Positions 1 to 5,863 of a DNA stretch of 5,863 nucleotides are shown one piece after another (position 1 is the stretch's first letter; each line of letters begins with the position of its first letter). Both the position numbers and the translations under genes were made by a program. Where the stretch lies: assembly GCA_001513395.1 (NCBI GenBank), contig LFTP01000100.1, positions 1 to 5,863 on the forward strand, given 5' to 3'. This DNA comes from Clostridia bacterium DTU080. GTDB taxonomy: Bacteria > Bacillota > Limnochordia > DTU080. The notes beneath the pieces were generated by a model that made no database searches, was not told the origin of the DNA, and saw nothing but the letters and a program-made list of their open reading frames with translations.

Positions 1-13
1 CTAACTGGTACAC
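1..13 (-). CDS. putative start of the next gene in the cluster (first four codons only)
   Basis: Twenty bases after ompH ends, a GTG follows a good Shine-Dalgarno sequence and opens a frame GTG-TAC-CAG-TTA that runs off the window. Nothing can be said of the product. In related gene clusters this place is often held by another outer-membrane or lipid A gene, but that is context knowledge only. Confidence 0.4.
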
Positions 14-21
14 GTTTACTA

Positions 22-29
22 CACCTCTT
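22..29 (-). promoter_or_regulatory. probable ribosome binding site for the next gene
   Basis: AAGAGGTG, whose GAGGTG core pairs fully with the 16S anti-Shine-Dalgarno end, lies between the ompH stop and a GTG codon at 13-11, with a spacer of 8 nt. The position and spacing match the other sites in this run. Confidence 0.45.
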
Positions 30-33
30 CACA

Positions 34-477
34 TCATTTCACTTGCAGCTTGGCCAAGACCTGATCGGTAATATCAGACCCTCCGGCCACCACTGCTGCC
101 TTATCGTAGACGAGCCGCAACCCCTGCTCCTTTTTCACCTGAGCCGCGGCGGCGGAGACTTCAGAGAACAGCTGCTCCAGCAGTTCCTGTTCTTTGGCAT
201 TCAAACGTCCCTGATAGGTCGCAAAAAGCTCCGCTTTAACTTCGTCAGTGGCATCTTTGGTTTTCTCGTCGAACTCTTCCTGTAGCTTCTTCAGTTCCGG
301 TTCGAGTTCTTTTATCAGGGTGGGCTGCACGTAGCGTTCTGCGATGATCTGCATATCCACAAGACCGAATTCGTCCTTCGCAGCCGCCCGGGAGATCCCC
401 CATCGTATGCCAATCACGCCGATGATGGCGACTACCAGCAACAGTGCTGCGAAAGAAACTTTGCCCTTCTGCGTCAC
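34..477 (-). CDS. OmpH/Skp family periplasmic chaperone
   Basis: This 147-residue protein starts with GTG and ends with TGA. Residues 8-24 form a strongly hydrophobic segment after Lys4 and Lys6, acting as a signal peptide or uncleaved anchor; a possible cleavage site is at Ala31-Ala33. The short beta segment FGLVDMQIIAERY (37-49) leads into a long charged helical region (about 52-117, rich in Glu, Lys, Leu and Gln) expected to form the coiled-coil tentacle. The end LRLVYDKAAVVAGGSDITDQVLAKL (120-144; key residues Asp125-Lys126, Gly132-Gly133, Asp135-Ile136-Thr137) is the characteristic OmpH/Skp C-terminal strand pattern. Skp proteins form trimers that hold unfolded outer-membrane proteins in the periplasm and hand them to BamA, which fits the bamA gene 86 bp upstream. 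Length is normal for the family. If the hydrophobic segment is not cleaved the chaperone would stay tethered to the inner membrane, which I cannot decide from sequence alone. ompH and skp are both used as symbols, so I leave it blank. Confidence 0.9.
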   Translation of the reverse strand: MTQKGKVSFAALLLVVAIIGVIGIRWGISRAAAKDEFGLVDMQIIAERYVQPTLIKELEPELKKLQEEFDEKTKDATDEVKAELFATYQGRLNAKEQELLEQLFSEVSAAAAQVKKEQGLRLVYDKAAVVAGGSDITDQVLAKLQVK

Positions 478-485
478 AATAAATG

Positions 486-492
486 CCTCCCC
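486..492 (-). promoter_or_regulatory. ribosome binding site that decides the GTG start of ompH
   Basis: GGGGAGG lies 8 nt before the GTG at 477-475. The longer open frame from a GTG at 546 is preceded only by a weak TTAGG and would add 23 mostly polar and basic residues before the hydrophobic N-terminus. Confidence 0.8.
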
Positions 493-563
493 AACATACC
501 CATAAGTTCTGTTGTTCTTCTCACGCCGCGTTCTCGGACCGGGCACTCGTACCTAAGAGGACT

Positions 564-2255
564 CTAAAAGGAAGGCCCGATGCTGAAGAACAGACCGCCA
601 CCTCTTTCACCGATGCCGTAATCGAAGCGCATGATGCCCAAGGGCGTGTCTAAGCGCAATCCGACACCGTAACCCACTTTGAGGCTCTGAGGCGCCCCTT
701 GAGTGCTCTTCCAGGCCTGACCCACGTCCACGAAGACCGCTCCCTGGAGCATCTTGGCTATCTTGAAGCGATACTCGGCATTAGCATAGACCATGCGGTC
801 CCCGCGGAACTCACCGTATCTGTAGCCCCGCAATGTGTCGGCGCCGCCTACGCGGAACTCCTCTTGCTTGGGAAGATCACCGGTGGCCAATCCTCCTACC
901 AGGCGAAACGCCAGGGTCTGATCCGCACTACCGACTTTGAAGTAACGGCTGGTCTCACCTACGTACTTGGTGAACTGAGTATCGCCGCCGAAGAAGTAGC
1001 CCGCTGCTTCAATACTGAGATTGGCGCGCATTCCCGACAACGGGTAGAAAGGATGATCGGTCGTATCCGTTCGCGTCTGCAGTGTCAGACTGCGCGTCTT
1101 GTTCTTCGTTGGTTCTACGCCGTTTTCATCGGGAATGATCTCACTGTCCTCGATCTTCAAAGTCATGAATCCCCGGGTATAGGGTCCAATAGGTCGACCG
1201 AGAGAGAGGTCTCCACCGACACGGTGTTCGTTATAGCCCCATTCCTCTTTGCCCTCATAGTCAACTCGATCTAAGGACTTGTTATACAGATTGACACCAA
1301 AGGACGTTCGCGTTCCCAGCAAGTAAGGCTCGTAGAAGCCCAGATCGTAGCTGGTCTTTCTCTGGGCAAATTCGGAGCGGATGGTCAGACGCTCTCCCCG
1401 ACCAAGGAAGTTCTCTTCGGCATACTCCAGATAACCAAGGAAACCGTCTGCCGTACTGTAGCCGGCGCCGAAACCGGCCGAGCCGGTCAATCGCTCCACC
1501 ACTTCAACCTCTAGGTTGAACATGTCCGTATCGGGCACGGGAACAAATGACCTGCGCACCTCATCGAAGAAACCCAAATGGAGCACTCTCCGCAGGTCTT
1601 CTTCGAGCTGATACATGTTCAGATACTCGCCGGGCTTAACCGTGAACTCACGACGAATGACGTTATCTCGGGTCTTCGTGTTCCCTTTGATGATGATCTC
1701 GCCCAAACGGGCCCCTGCAAGCGAGATGATGAGCTCACCTGATTGTGACATGGCCACATCCACCGGCTGCACTACATAGCCATGCGCCTGCATCACTCGT
1801 CCCTCAAGAGCGTCAAGGTCTTGCTCCAATTGACGGAAGTTGAGAACCTCGCCCTCCTTTTGAGAGAAAAACTCGCGGAACACCTCCGGCTTCAGCACCT
1901 CAGTCTCGATCCTGACCGACTGAACGACTGGGTTTTCCGTCGGCAAGAAGACAACCTTGACGCCGTCGCCTTCCGGAGCCAAACCCGCTTCCACGTTGCT
2001 GAAATACCCTGTTTCGATGATAGCCTCAAGGTCTTCTTGAACACGTCTGGGGTCCAACGGTTCACCCACGACTGTCTTTGTGACCGCCTTTAGGACCACC
2101 TCAGGCGAAAGCGTGCGCAATCCTTCGACGGCTATCGCCCGCACTATTGGATCGTGTACTCTGGATGCGGCCGCCCAAGCGGGCTGACTGATCTGAGTCA
2201 GAACGAAAAGCCCGACAAGCACGACCCTGATAAGCCGATAATCTGCGTGGCGCAT
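564..2255 (-). CDS. bamA: BamA-like Omp85 outer-membrane protein assembly factor with three POTRA domains
   Basis: This 563-residue protein starts at ATG and ends with TAG. Residues 1-28 are a signal peptide (Arg-rich start, hydrophobic core 11-20, cleavage likely after Ala-Trp-Ala28). Three POTRA domains follow at about 36-108, 110-181 and 182-257; the third has the typical last-POTRA signature IIIKGNTKTRDNVIRREF (187-204). The barrel is about 258-563, with NFLGRGERL (282-290), the D-x-x-D-x-P-x-x-P-x-x-G motif (397-408), the loop-6 LRGY (475-478, equal to the VRGF motif), and a C-terminal Phe in a beta-signal-like end (LFFSIGPSF). There is no Cys. It would insert beta-barrel proteins into the outer membrane. 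E. coli BamA has five POTRAs and about 810 residues; three POTRAs and a short barrel are shared with TamA and with several Omp85 proteins outside Proteobacteria. The last-POTRA sequence and the skp/ompH gene downstream favour BamA; the tamB neighbour leaves a TamA-like or double role open. The Omp85 family call is near certain. Confidence 0.93.
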   Translation of the reverse strand: MRHADYRLIRVVLVGLFVLTQISQPAWAAASRVHDPIVRAIAVEGLRTLSPEVVLKAVTKTVVGEPLDPRRVQEDLEAIIETGYFSNVEAGLAPEGDGVKVVFLPTENPVVQSVRIETEVLKPEVFREFFSQKEGEVLNFRQLEQDLDALEGRVMQAHGYVVQPVDVAMSQSGELIISLAGARLGEIIIKGNTKTRDNVIRREFTVKPGEYLNMYQLEEDLRRVLHLGFFDEVRRSFVPVPDTDMFNLEVEVVERLTGSAGFGAGYSTADGFLGYLEYAEENFLGRGERLTIRSEFAQRKTSYDLGFYEPYLLGTRTSFGVNLYNKSLDRVDYEGKEEWGYNEHRVGGDLSLGRPIGPYTRGFMTLKIEDSEIIPDENGVEPTKNKTRSLTLQTRTDTTDHPFYPLSGMRANLSIEAAGYFFGGDTQFTKYVGETSRYFKVGSADQTLAFRLVGGLATGDLPKQEEFRVGGADTLRGYRYGEFRGDRMVYANAEYRFKIAKMLQGAVFVDVGQAWKSTQGAPQSLKVGYGVGLRLDTPLGIMRFDYGIGERGGGLFFSIGPSF

Positions 2256-2379
2256 CAGATGCGAACCTCCTTCGATATGTATGTGCCTCTTCTGTTTTTC
2301 CGCAGCTCTTACCTGCCTTCTCACCCCGACACTTCATGGTCATCCATCCGAATACCGGCAACTATGGCATAGGTGGGTA
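2256..2379 (-). other. tamB-bamA intergenic gap, no clear signal besides the bamA ribosome binding site
   Basis: This 124-bp gap is the longest between the genes. I see no strong stem-loop with a T-run, so no terminator, and only poor promoter-like matches (TTGCCG, 17 nt, CATGAA on the minus strand). The simplest reading is that bamA is transcribed through from tamB, though a weak internal promoter cannot be excluded. Confidence 0.4.
2265..2272 (-). promoter_or_regulatory. ribosome binding site that decides the bamA start
   Basis: A near-perfect AAGGAGGT lies 9 nt before the ATG at 2255-2253. A longer open frame begins with a GTG at 2324, but that codon has no comparable site and would put 23 charged residues before the signal peptide. 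Confidence 0.85.
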
Positions 2380-5300
2380 TCAAAACCGGATTCGGGTCTT
2401 GACACCCAAGCGCAACTCACCGTCGTTTCTTACCCCCGCTGAAAGCCTCCAGCCGTTCTCCAGGTCGTATTCCAAAGTCAACTCGCCTTGCGGCTCCGAA
2501 AACAGCGACTGTTCATATGTCAAATAGATACGAGGGAGCAAAGCTTTACCTACGGACAGACGAATGCGCTTTTGCGACAGATCAGGCTCAAGACGAAAAT
2601 CATCCAGTCCCAGGCTTTCACGGACGGCGTCTTCGACTCCGCCGACCAGACCCATGGTAATACCTTGTTGCAACAACTCCATTAGATCAATGTCCCCTGA
2701 GTTGATCCGGGCTAATTGACCCGGCCACTCCAACAACGCCAGGATCTCTTGCTGCGGCAGAGGCGGTTGACTCGTCAGCCGCGCTCCGAGGTGAGGCAGA
2801 ACTCCGCTGAGTTGTAGCGCCACGGTCGTGCTGCCGATCCAGGTTGTCCCCCACAACGATATACGAGGGAATACTCCGCGGGAAGGAACAAATTCCGCCA
2901 CTGCCTCTTCCAAGACGAAGTTCGTCCCCAAGTAGTTGATGCGACCGCGATCCGCCGTCAACTGACCCGACAATTCCGGATCCGATACCCGTCCCGTCGC
3001 CCGCAGCTGCCCCTTGACGGGTACATCCAAGAAAGAACCGACACGCACCCGCAGCTGATTGACCTGAACATCCACATCAAGGCGTAGATCCGCCACAGGT
3101 TGGCTTTTGGTTCCCACCGTTTGGAACGATGCCATGTCCAGCGTTCCTTTGCGTAAGACGAGCCGCCCGGTGACATTCGGATCATCCACGGGTCCCTCAA
3201 CCTGAAGGTTCACTGTCCCCTCGGCATCAATCCCCGATACTCTGGGACGCAAGTCTCCGGTGATCGCACCGCGCACCTGCGGTTTTTGCGTCCCCTGCCA
3301 TGTTATTTCACCATGGGCATAAAGACGGCCTCCCAATGCATTGGCATTGACCTTTTCGAGTTTCAGTCGATGGCCTTCAAACAAAACCTGAGCCTGAATA
3401 TCCTCCAAATCTCCCCACGGTTGCGGAAGAGAGATCCGAGCTTTTTCGATAGCGGCTTCGCCGTTGATGACCGGATTGTCGAAATCCCCGGTCACATGCA
3501 GCTGCAGATGACCGTAGGCTCCCGCCTCAGGTACGAAGGACAGCCACGACCGGCCGGAGGGAAAAAATGGCAACCAGACAAGAAGCGGGGTCAAAGGACC
3601 CGACGGGACCTCTATACGCAAATCCAGCGCCTCTGACTCTCCTAGGCCCAAAAAAGAGGCGATCGGCGGCAGCAGAGGCACGGAGCCCTCCAGTTGTAGG
3701 GGACGTCCCGCCACGCTTCCCCGCCAATCTTCCAGATGCAGTCTGCCTCCGCGCAGGACAACCGTGCCCGCGGCGTGTTGGATAGGCGATCCGCCAACAC
3801 TCAACGCGGGGCTTTCCCAGCGCAGTGTTCCTTCGGCTCGACCTTGAGCGGCGGTCACATCTACGGAGCCGCTGATCCGCCCGCTTATGTCCGCAATGCC
3901 CAACAAGGCCAAAGGCAGTTCGCTCCATCGACCTTCGATGCAAACTTGCTGCGGTGTCACTGAGCCCCGCAACCGGGCCTCTCCTTCCGATGCGCTGAAG
4001 GATACACGCTCCAGGTGCCAGCTTGGCCCCCAACCGCTTCCGCTCAGACGGGCAGTATAGGGGATATCAGACAGAATGCCCTGAAATTCCACATCTCCGA
4101 CGAGTATACTCGTCGGATCCGCCGAATAGCCGGCTTGGACAGTACCTTGCAGGGCAAGCGAAGGCACGACGAACGTTCCGACGATTTCCGGATCCGTGAC
4201 AGGTCCGTGCACCCTGAGTGCGGCGTCAAGTGCCGTCTCCGAGAAGGCTTCTGAAAACAAGTCCCACGGCAGCTCGCCGAGTCGCACTCCCTGGGGAGTG
4301 ATAAACAGATCCATAGTCCCAAGCCCGACATGTCCGCGAGCCGTCAGCCATCCTCCGGCCACGGCCATCCTCGCCCGTTCAACGGTGGTAATCCCATCAG
4401 CGAACGTCACATCGGCCGTCAGATCGGTATACGAATGTCCCCAAGCACTCCCTTGTCTTCCCGCGACCGAGATCTCATAGACGAGTCGCTCCAAAGGACC
4501 GTGGATGCGAAGTTCTCCCGAGACTTGTCCTTCCCAGGGCCAGGCCAAACGCGCCCAGGCCAACGCCTCTTCCGCCGGCAATTGAGCCGACTCGATGCGG
4601 GTGTCCAACTGTCCCGATATCATGTCAAAGCGTCCGGCCAAGCCATAGATGGCTTGACTTTGACCGGACCGAAACGTACCCTGCTGTACCGAAAGGCCTC
4701 CGGTGTCAACCCGCAGCCGTCCTTCAAATTGACCTGTCCCTGACAACGCCCACCACGGCCAGATCTGCCGCAGATGCTCGCCGACACATGAGCCTTTCAC
4801 GTCCAACGTCAGTCCCGATGCATCCCCATGACCCGTCAGATCAGCCTGTACGGCGGGAGCGGTCACCTGCAGAGCCAATCTCTCCAGGCGTGTCGCATCC
4901 ATGAAAAGGCCCTGCCCGCGAATCTGCAATGAAAAAGGCAGCGCATCCAAAGTGAGTTCGCTGTGCCTCAAAAAGACGCGCAGTCCCCCCGGAGAGACCG
5001 ACTCCAGAGTCAACAGACGCTCTGACCAACTCTCCGTTCCCCAAATGACCCTCAGATCGGCGATCCGAATAGGAAATCCCAATGGCGGCATCCCACCGGA
5101 GTCGGTCTGTGCAGCGGACAGCAGGTTCAAAAGCTCAGGACCTGGTCCGTGCAACGTGATCCGAGGGGAGTGCACTCGGACAGCCTGAACGGACTCCGCC
5201 ACGGTCTGGGTGCGCAGGAGACGCCACAAAGAAAAATCAACAGTGACATCCCCGATCTCCACCAAAGCTCGGGCATTGGCGGACTCGAGAGTTAACTGAA

Positions 5301-5511
5301 CGCCACGCAAGCGAACGTCGCCCGCGGAGGTCACTTCGACGGCCTGCAGTTCAAATGGAATTCCAAGAGAGTCACTCAGCTGACGGACCAAAACTGTTTT
5401 CGCATGTTGCAAAGGCGCCAGGCGCGGCAATCCGAAGCTGATCGCAGTGACCGATATAGCCAGGATTGACGCCAAGGCACCTGCAACTCGAAACCAGGTA
5501 CGGATGGGCAA
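2380..5511 (-). CDS. tamB: TamB / DUF490 family inner-membrane-anchored protein (translocation and assembly module, AsmA-like)
   Basis: This 1043-residue protein starts with TTG and ends with TGA. Residues about 8-28 form one hydrophobic signal anchor (inside the first 30 residues, after Arg4 and Arg8), so the rest should lie in the periplasm. The long middle is beta-rich with a repeated G-x-V/F-x-(D/N)-P-x-(I/V/L)-x-G pattern near residues 435-445, 674-684, 772-782 and 839-849, as in AsmA/TamB proteins. The C-terminal DUF490 domain (about 720-1043) is clear: DRGRINYLGTNF (854-865), an amphipathic helix-like stretch (about 940-968), GKALLPRIYLTYE (988-1000), and an end in Arg-Ile-Arg-Phe. It is shorter than E. 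coli TamB (about 1260) but complete at both ends. TamB proteins bridge the inner and outer membranes; they were described as partners of the Omp85 protein TamA and are now also linked to phospholipid transport to the outer membrane. Here the next gene, 124 bp downstream, encodes an Omp85 protein, the likely partner. Two Cys (242, 523) are present. Family call is firm; which cargo it handles is inference. Confidence 0.93.
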   Translation of the reverse strand: MPIRTWFRVAGALASILAISVTAISFGLPRLAPLQHAKTVLVRQLSDSLGIPFELQAVEVTSAGDVRLRGVQLTLESANARALVEIGDVTVDFSLWRLLRTQTVAESVQAVRVHSPRITLHGPGPELLNLLSAAQTDSGGMPPLGFPIRIADLRVIWGTESWSERLLTLESVSPGGLRVFLRHSELTLDALPFSLQIRGQGLFMDATRLERLALQVTAPAVQADLTGHGDASGLTLDVKGSCVGEHLRQIWPWWALSGTGQFEGRLRVDTGGLSVQQGTFRSGQSQAIYGLAGRFDMISGQLDTRIESAQLPAEEALAWARLAWPWEGQVSGELRIHGPLERLVYEISVAGRQGSAWGHSYTDLTADVTFADGITTVERARMAVAGGWLTARGHVGLGTMDLFITPQGVRLGELPWDLFSEAFSETALDAALRVHGPVTDPEIVGTFVVPSLALQGTVQAGYSADPTSILVGDVEFQGILSDIPYTARLSGSGWGPSWHLERVSFSASEGEARLRGSVTPQQVCIEGRWSELPLALLGIADISGRISGSVDVTAAQGRAEGTLRWESPALSVGGSPIQHAAGTVVLRGGRLHLEDWRGSVAGRPLQLEGSVPLLPPIASFLGLGESEALDLRIEVPSGPLTPLLVWLPFFPSGRSWLSFVPEAGAYGHLQLHVTGDFDNPVINGEAAIEKARISLPQPWGDLEDIQAQVLFEGHRLKLEKVNANALGGRLYAHGEITWQGTQKPQVRGAITGDLRPRVSGIDAEGTVNLQVEGPVDDPNVTGRLVLRKGTLDMASFQTVGTKSQPVADLRLDVDVQVNQLRVRVGSFLDVPVKGQLRATGRVSDPELSGQLTADRGRINYLGTNFVLEEAVAEFVPSRGVFPRISLWGTTWIGSTTVALQLSGVLPHLGARLTSQPPLPQQEILALLEWPGQLARINSGDIDLMELLQQGITMGLVGGVEDAVRESLGLDDFRLEPDLSQKRIRLSVGKALLPRIYLTYEQSLFSEPQGELTLEYDLENGWRLSAGVRNDGELRLGVKTRIRF

Positions 5512-5516
5512 AGGGG

Positions 5517-5524
5517 CACCTCCC
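5517..5524 (-). promoter_or_regulatory. ribosome binding site that decides the TTG start of tamB
   Basis: The minus strand reads GGGAGGTG, then CCCCT, then TTG. The GGAGG core lies 7 nt before the TTG at 5511-5509. The frame upstream is closed by a TGA within about 20 codons and offers no ATG, GTG or TTG in between, so this site and the TTG codon define the start. Confidence 0.8.
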
Positions 5525-5549
5525 GCAGGCAGCGCTGGAGAGTGTGTTC

Positions 5550-5567
5550 GCCATGGCGGTGATCACC
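5550..5567. other. two adjacent perfect palindromes in the tamB leader
   Basis: GCCATGGC (5550-5557) is followed directly by GGTGATCACC (5558-5567), both perfect inverted repeats, in the 93-bp gap between the upstream gene and tamB. The position would suit an operator, but both are short and could be chance. No matching copy is evident in the other two intergenic gaps. Confidence 0.2.
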
Positions 5568-5604
5568 CCTGTTAGACAACTCTACCAGCCCTCACATCAA
5601 GACC

Positions 5605-5863
5605 CTACTCATCGTTATCTATTGAGTCAACAACTTCTGAGTCCGCATCTTCGATCGCGTTACCGACATCATGATCTGGCAAGATCTCCAAAGAGACACT
5701 GACAGCCCCTTGGATGTAGTAGGGAGTAGCCAACCGCGCTTTGACCGCTTCAGGCATGCCATCACTTCCCAACAGCGACAGGTCCGACCAATCGTCTTCG
5801 GACGACTCCGAGAACGCAGATCCACCGCCGATCGGTTGTTCGTCCAGAGGCATAGGATAAAAC
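5605..5863 (-). CDS. 3' end of an unidentified gene with an acidic C-terminal tail (partial at window edge)
   Basis: The frame ends in TAG and stays open to the window edge, giving at least 85 residues. The first in-frame ATG (5851-5853) has no visible Shine-Dalgarno sequence in the ten bases before it (GTTTTATCCT), so I read it as an internal Met of a longer gene. The visible part has a Ser/Asp/Glu-rich stretch (residues 14-26 counted from that Met), a short segment with alternating hydrophobic residues that looks like a beta strand (YIQGAVSVSLEIL), and a very acidic end (DADSEVVDSIDNDE). There is no transmembrane segment or Cys. Codon use looks like real coding sequence. It lies 93 bp upstream of tamB on the same strand, so it may share a transcript with the outer-membrane genes. 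I do not recognise the family. The beta-like segment loosely recalls the C-terminal end of DUF3084-type proteins, but this is too weak to use as a name. Confidence 0.6.
   Translation of the reverse strand, partial: FYPMPLDEQPIGGGSAFSESSEDDWSDLSLLGSDGMPEAVKARLATPYYIQGAVSVSLEILPDHDVGNAIEDADSEVVDSIDNDE

Noticed and set aside
8..19. Imperfect palindrome GTACACGTTTAC after ompH
   Set aside because: It has mismatches near the centre, is short, has no T-run, and overlaps the likely start of the next gene, so it is neither a terminator nor a convincing operator.
478..546. 23-residue N-terminal extension of ompH from GTG
   Set aside because: It has only a weak TTAGG upstream, while GGGGAGG precedes the internal GTG directly before the hydrophobic segment.
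478..563. Promoter-like TATGTT upstream of ompH
   Set aside because: No acceptable -35 element lies 16-18 nt before it, so it is not distinguishable from chance.
699..1274. 191-codon open frame on the plus strand
   Set aside because: It lies wholly antisense to the bamA barrel region, whose family motifs are clear, and its translation has no recognisable pattern or good ribosome binding site.
2256..2324. 23-residue N-terminal extension of bamA from GTG
   Set aside because: It has no ribosome binding site at 2324, while AAGGAGGT precedes the internal ATG that opens a normal signal peptide.
2101..2361. 86-codon minus-strand open frame across the tamB-bamA gap
   Set aside because: It overlaps the bamA signal peptide and first POTRA in another frame, and its product is basic and patternless.
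3527..4033. 168-codon minus-strand open frame inside tamB
   Set aside because: It is an alternative frame of tamB with Arg-, Gly- and Ala-rich low-information translation, typical of a shadow in a GC-rich gene.
5372..5579. Two short minus-strand open frames (64 and 67 codons) over the tamB start
   Set aside because: Both overlap the tamB signal anchor region in other frames; the GGGAGGTG site is placed for the tamB TTG, not for these.

Overview
The window holds a short run of genes, all on the minus strand, for building a Gram-negative-type outer membrane. Read in the direction of transcription (high to low coordinates) it contains: the 3' end of an unidentified gene with an acidic tail; a 1043-residue TamB/DUF490 protein; a 563-residue Omp85 protein with three POTRA domains, best called BamA; a 147-residue Skp/OmpH periplasmic chaperone; and, in the last 13 bases, a probable start codon of the next gene. 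The gaps between genes are 86 to 124 bp (20 bp before the last one). No RNA gene, mobile element, CRISPR array or convincing terminator is visible, and the plus strand carries only antisense shadows.

The organism has an outer membrane: Omp85, TamB and Skp make sense only in a diderm cell. The order tamB-bamA-ompH is typical of the outer-membrane gene cluster of diderm Bacillota (Negativicutes, Halanaerobiales and Limnochordia-like lineages), and related orders occur in other diderms such as Synergistota. Strong AGGAGG-type ribosome binding sites, frequent TTG and GTG starts, and moderate-to-high GC (about mid-50s percent by eye) fit a diderm Bacillota lineage, but the phylum is inference, not proven.

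The genes fit one pathway. Skp/OmpH would carry unfolded outer-membrane proteins across the periplasm. The Omp85 protein would insert them into the outer membrane. TamB, anchored in the inner membrane and spanning the periplasm as a long beta-rich groove, would work with the Omp85 protein and/or carry phospholipids to the outer membrane. Because the only Omp85 gene in view sits directly after tamB and has three POTRA domains (the TamA number), it may serve both BamA and TamA-like roles.

The reading-frame starts chosen here are shorter than the longest possible ones for bamA and ompH, because strong Shine-Dalgarno sequences and signal sequences point to internal starts. I see no strong evidence of an undescribed system. 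The most open questions are the identity of the truncated upstream gene and the BamA/TamA status of the Omp85 protein.
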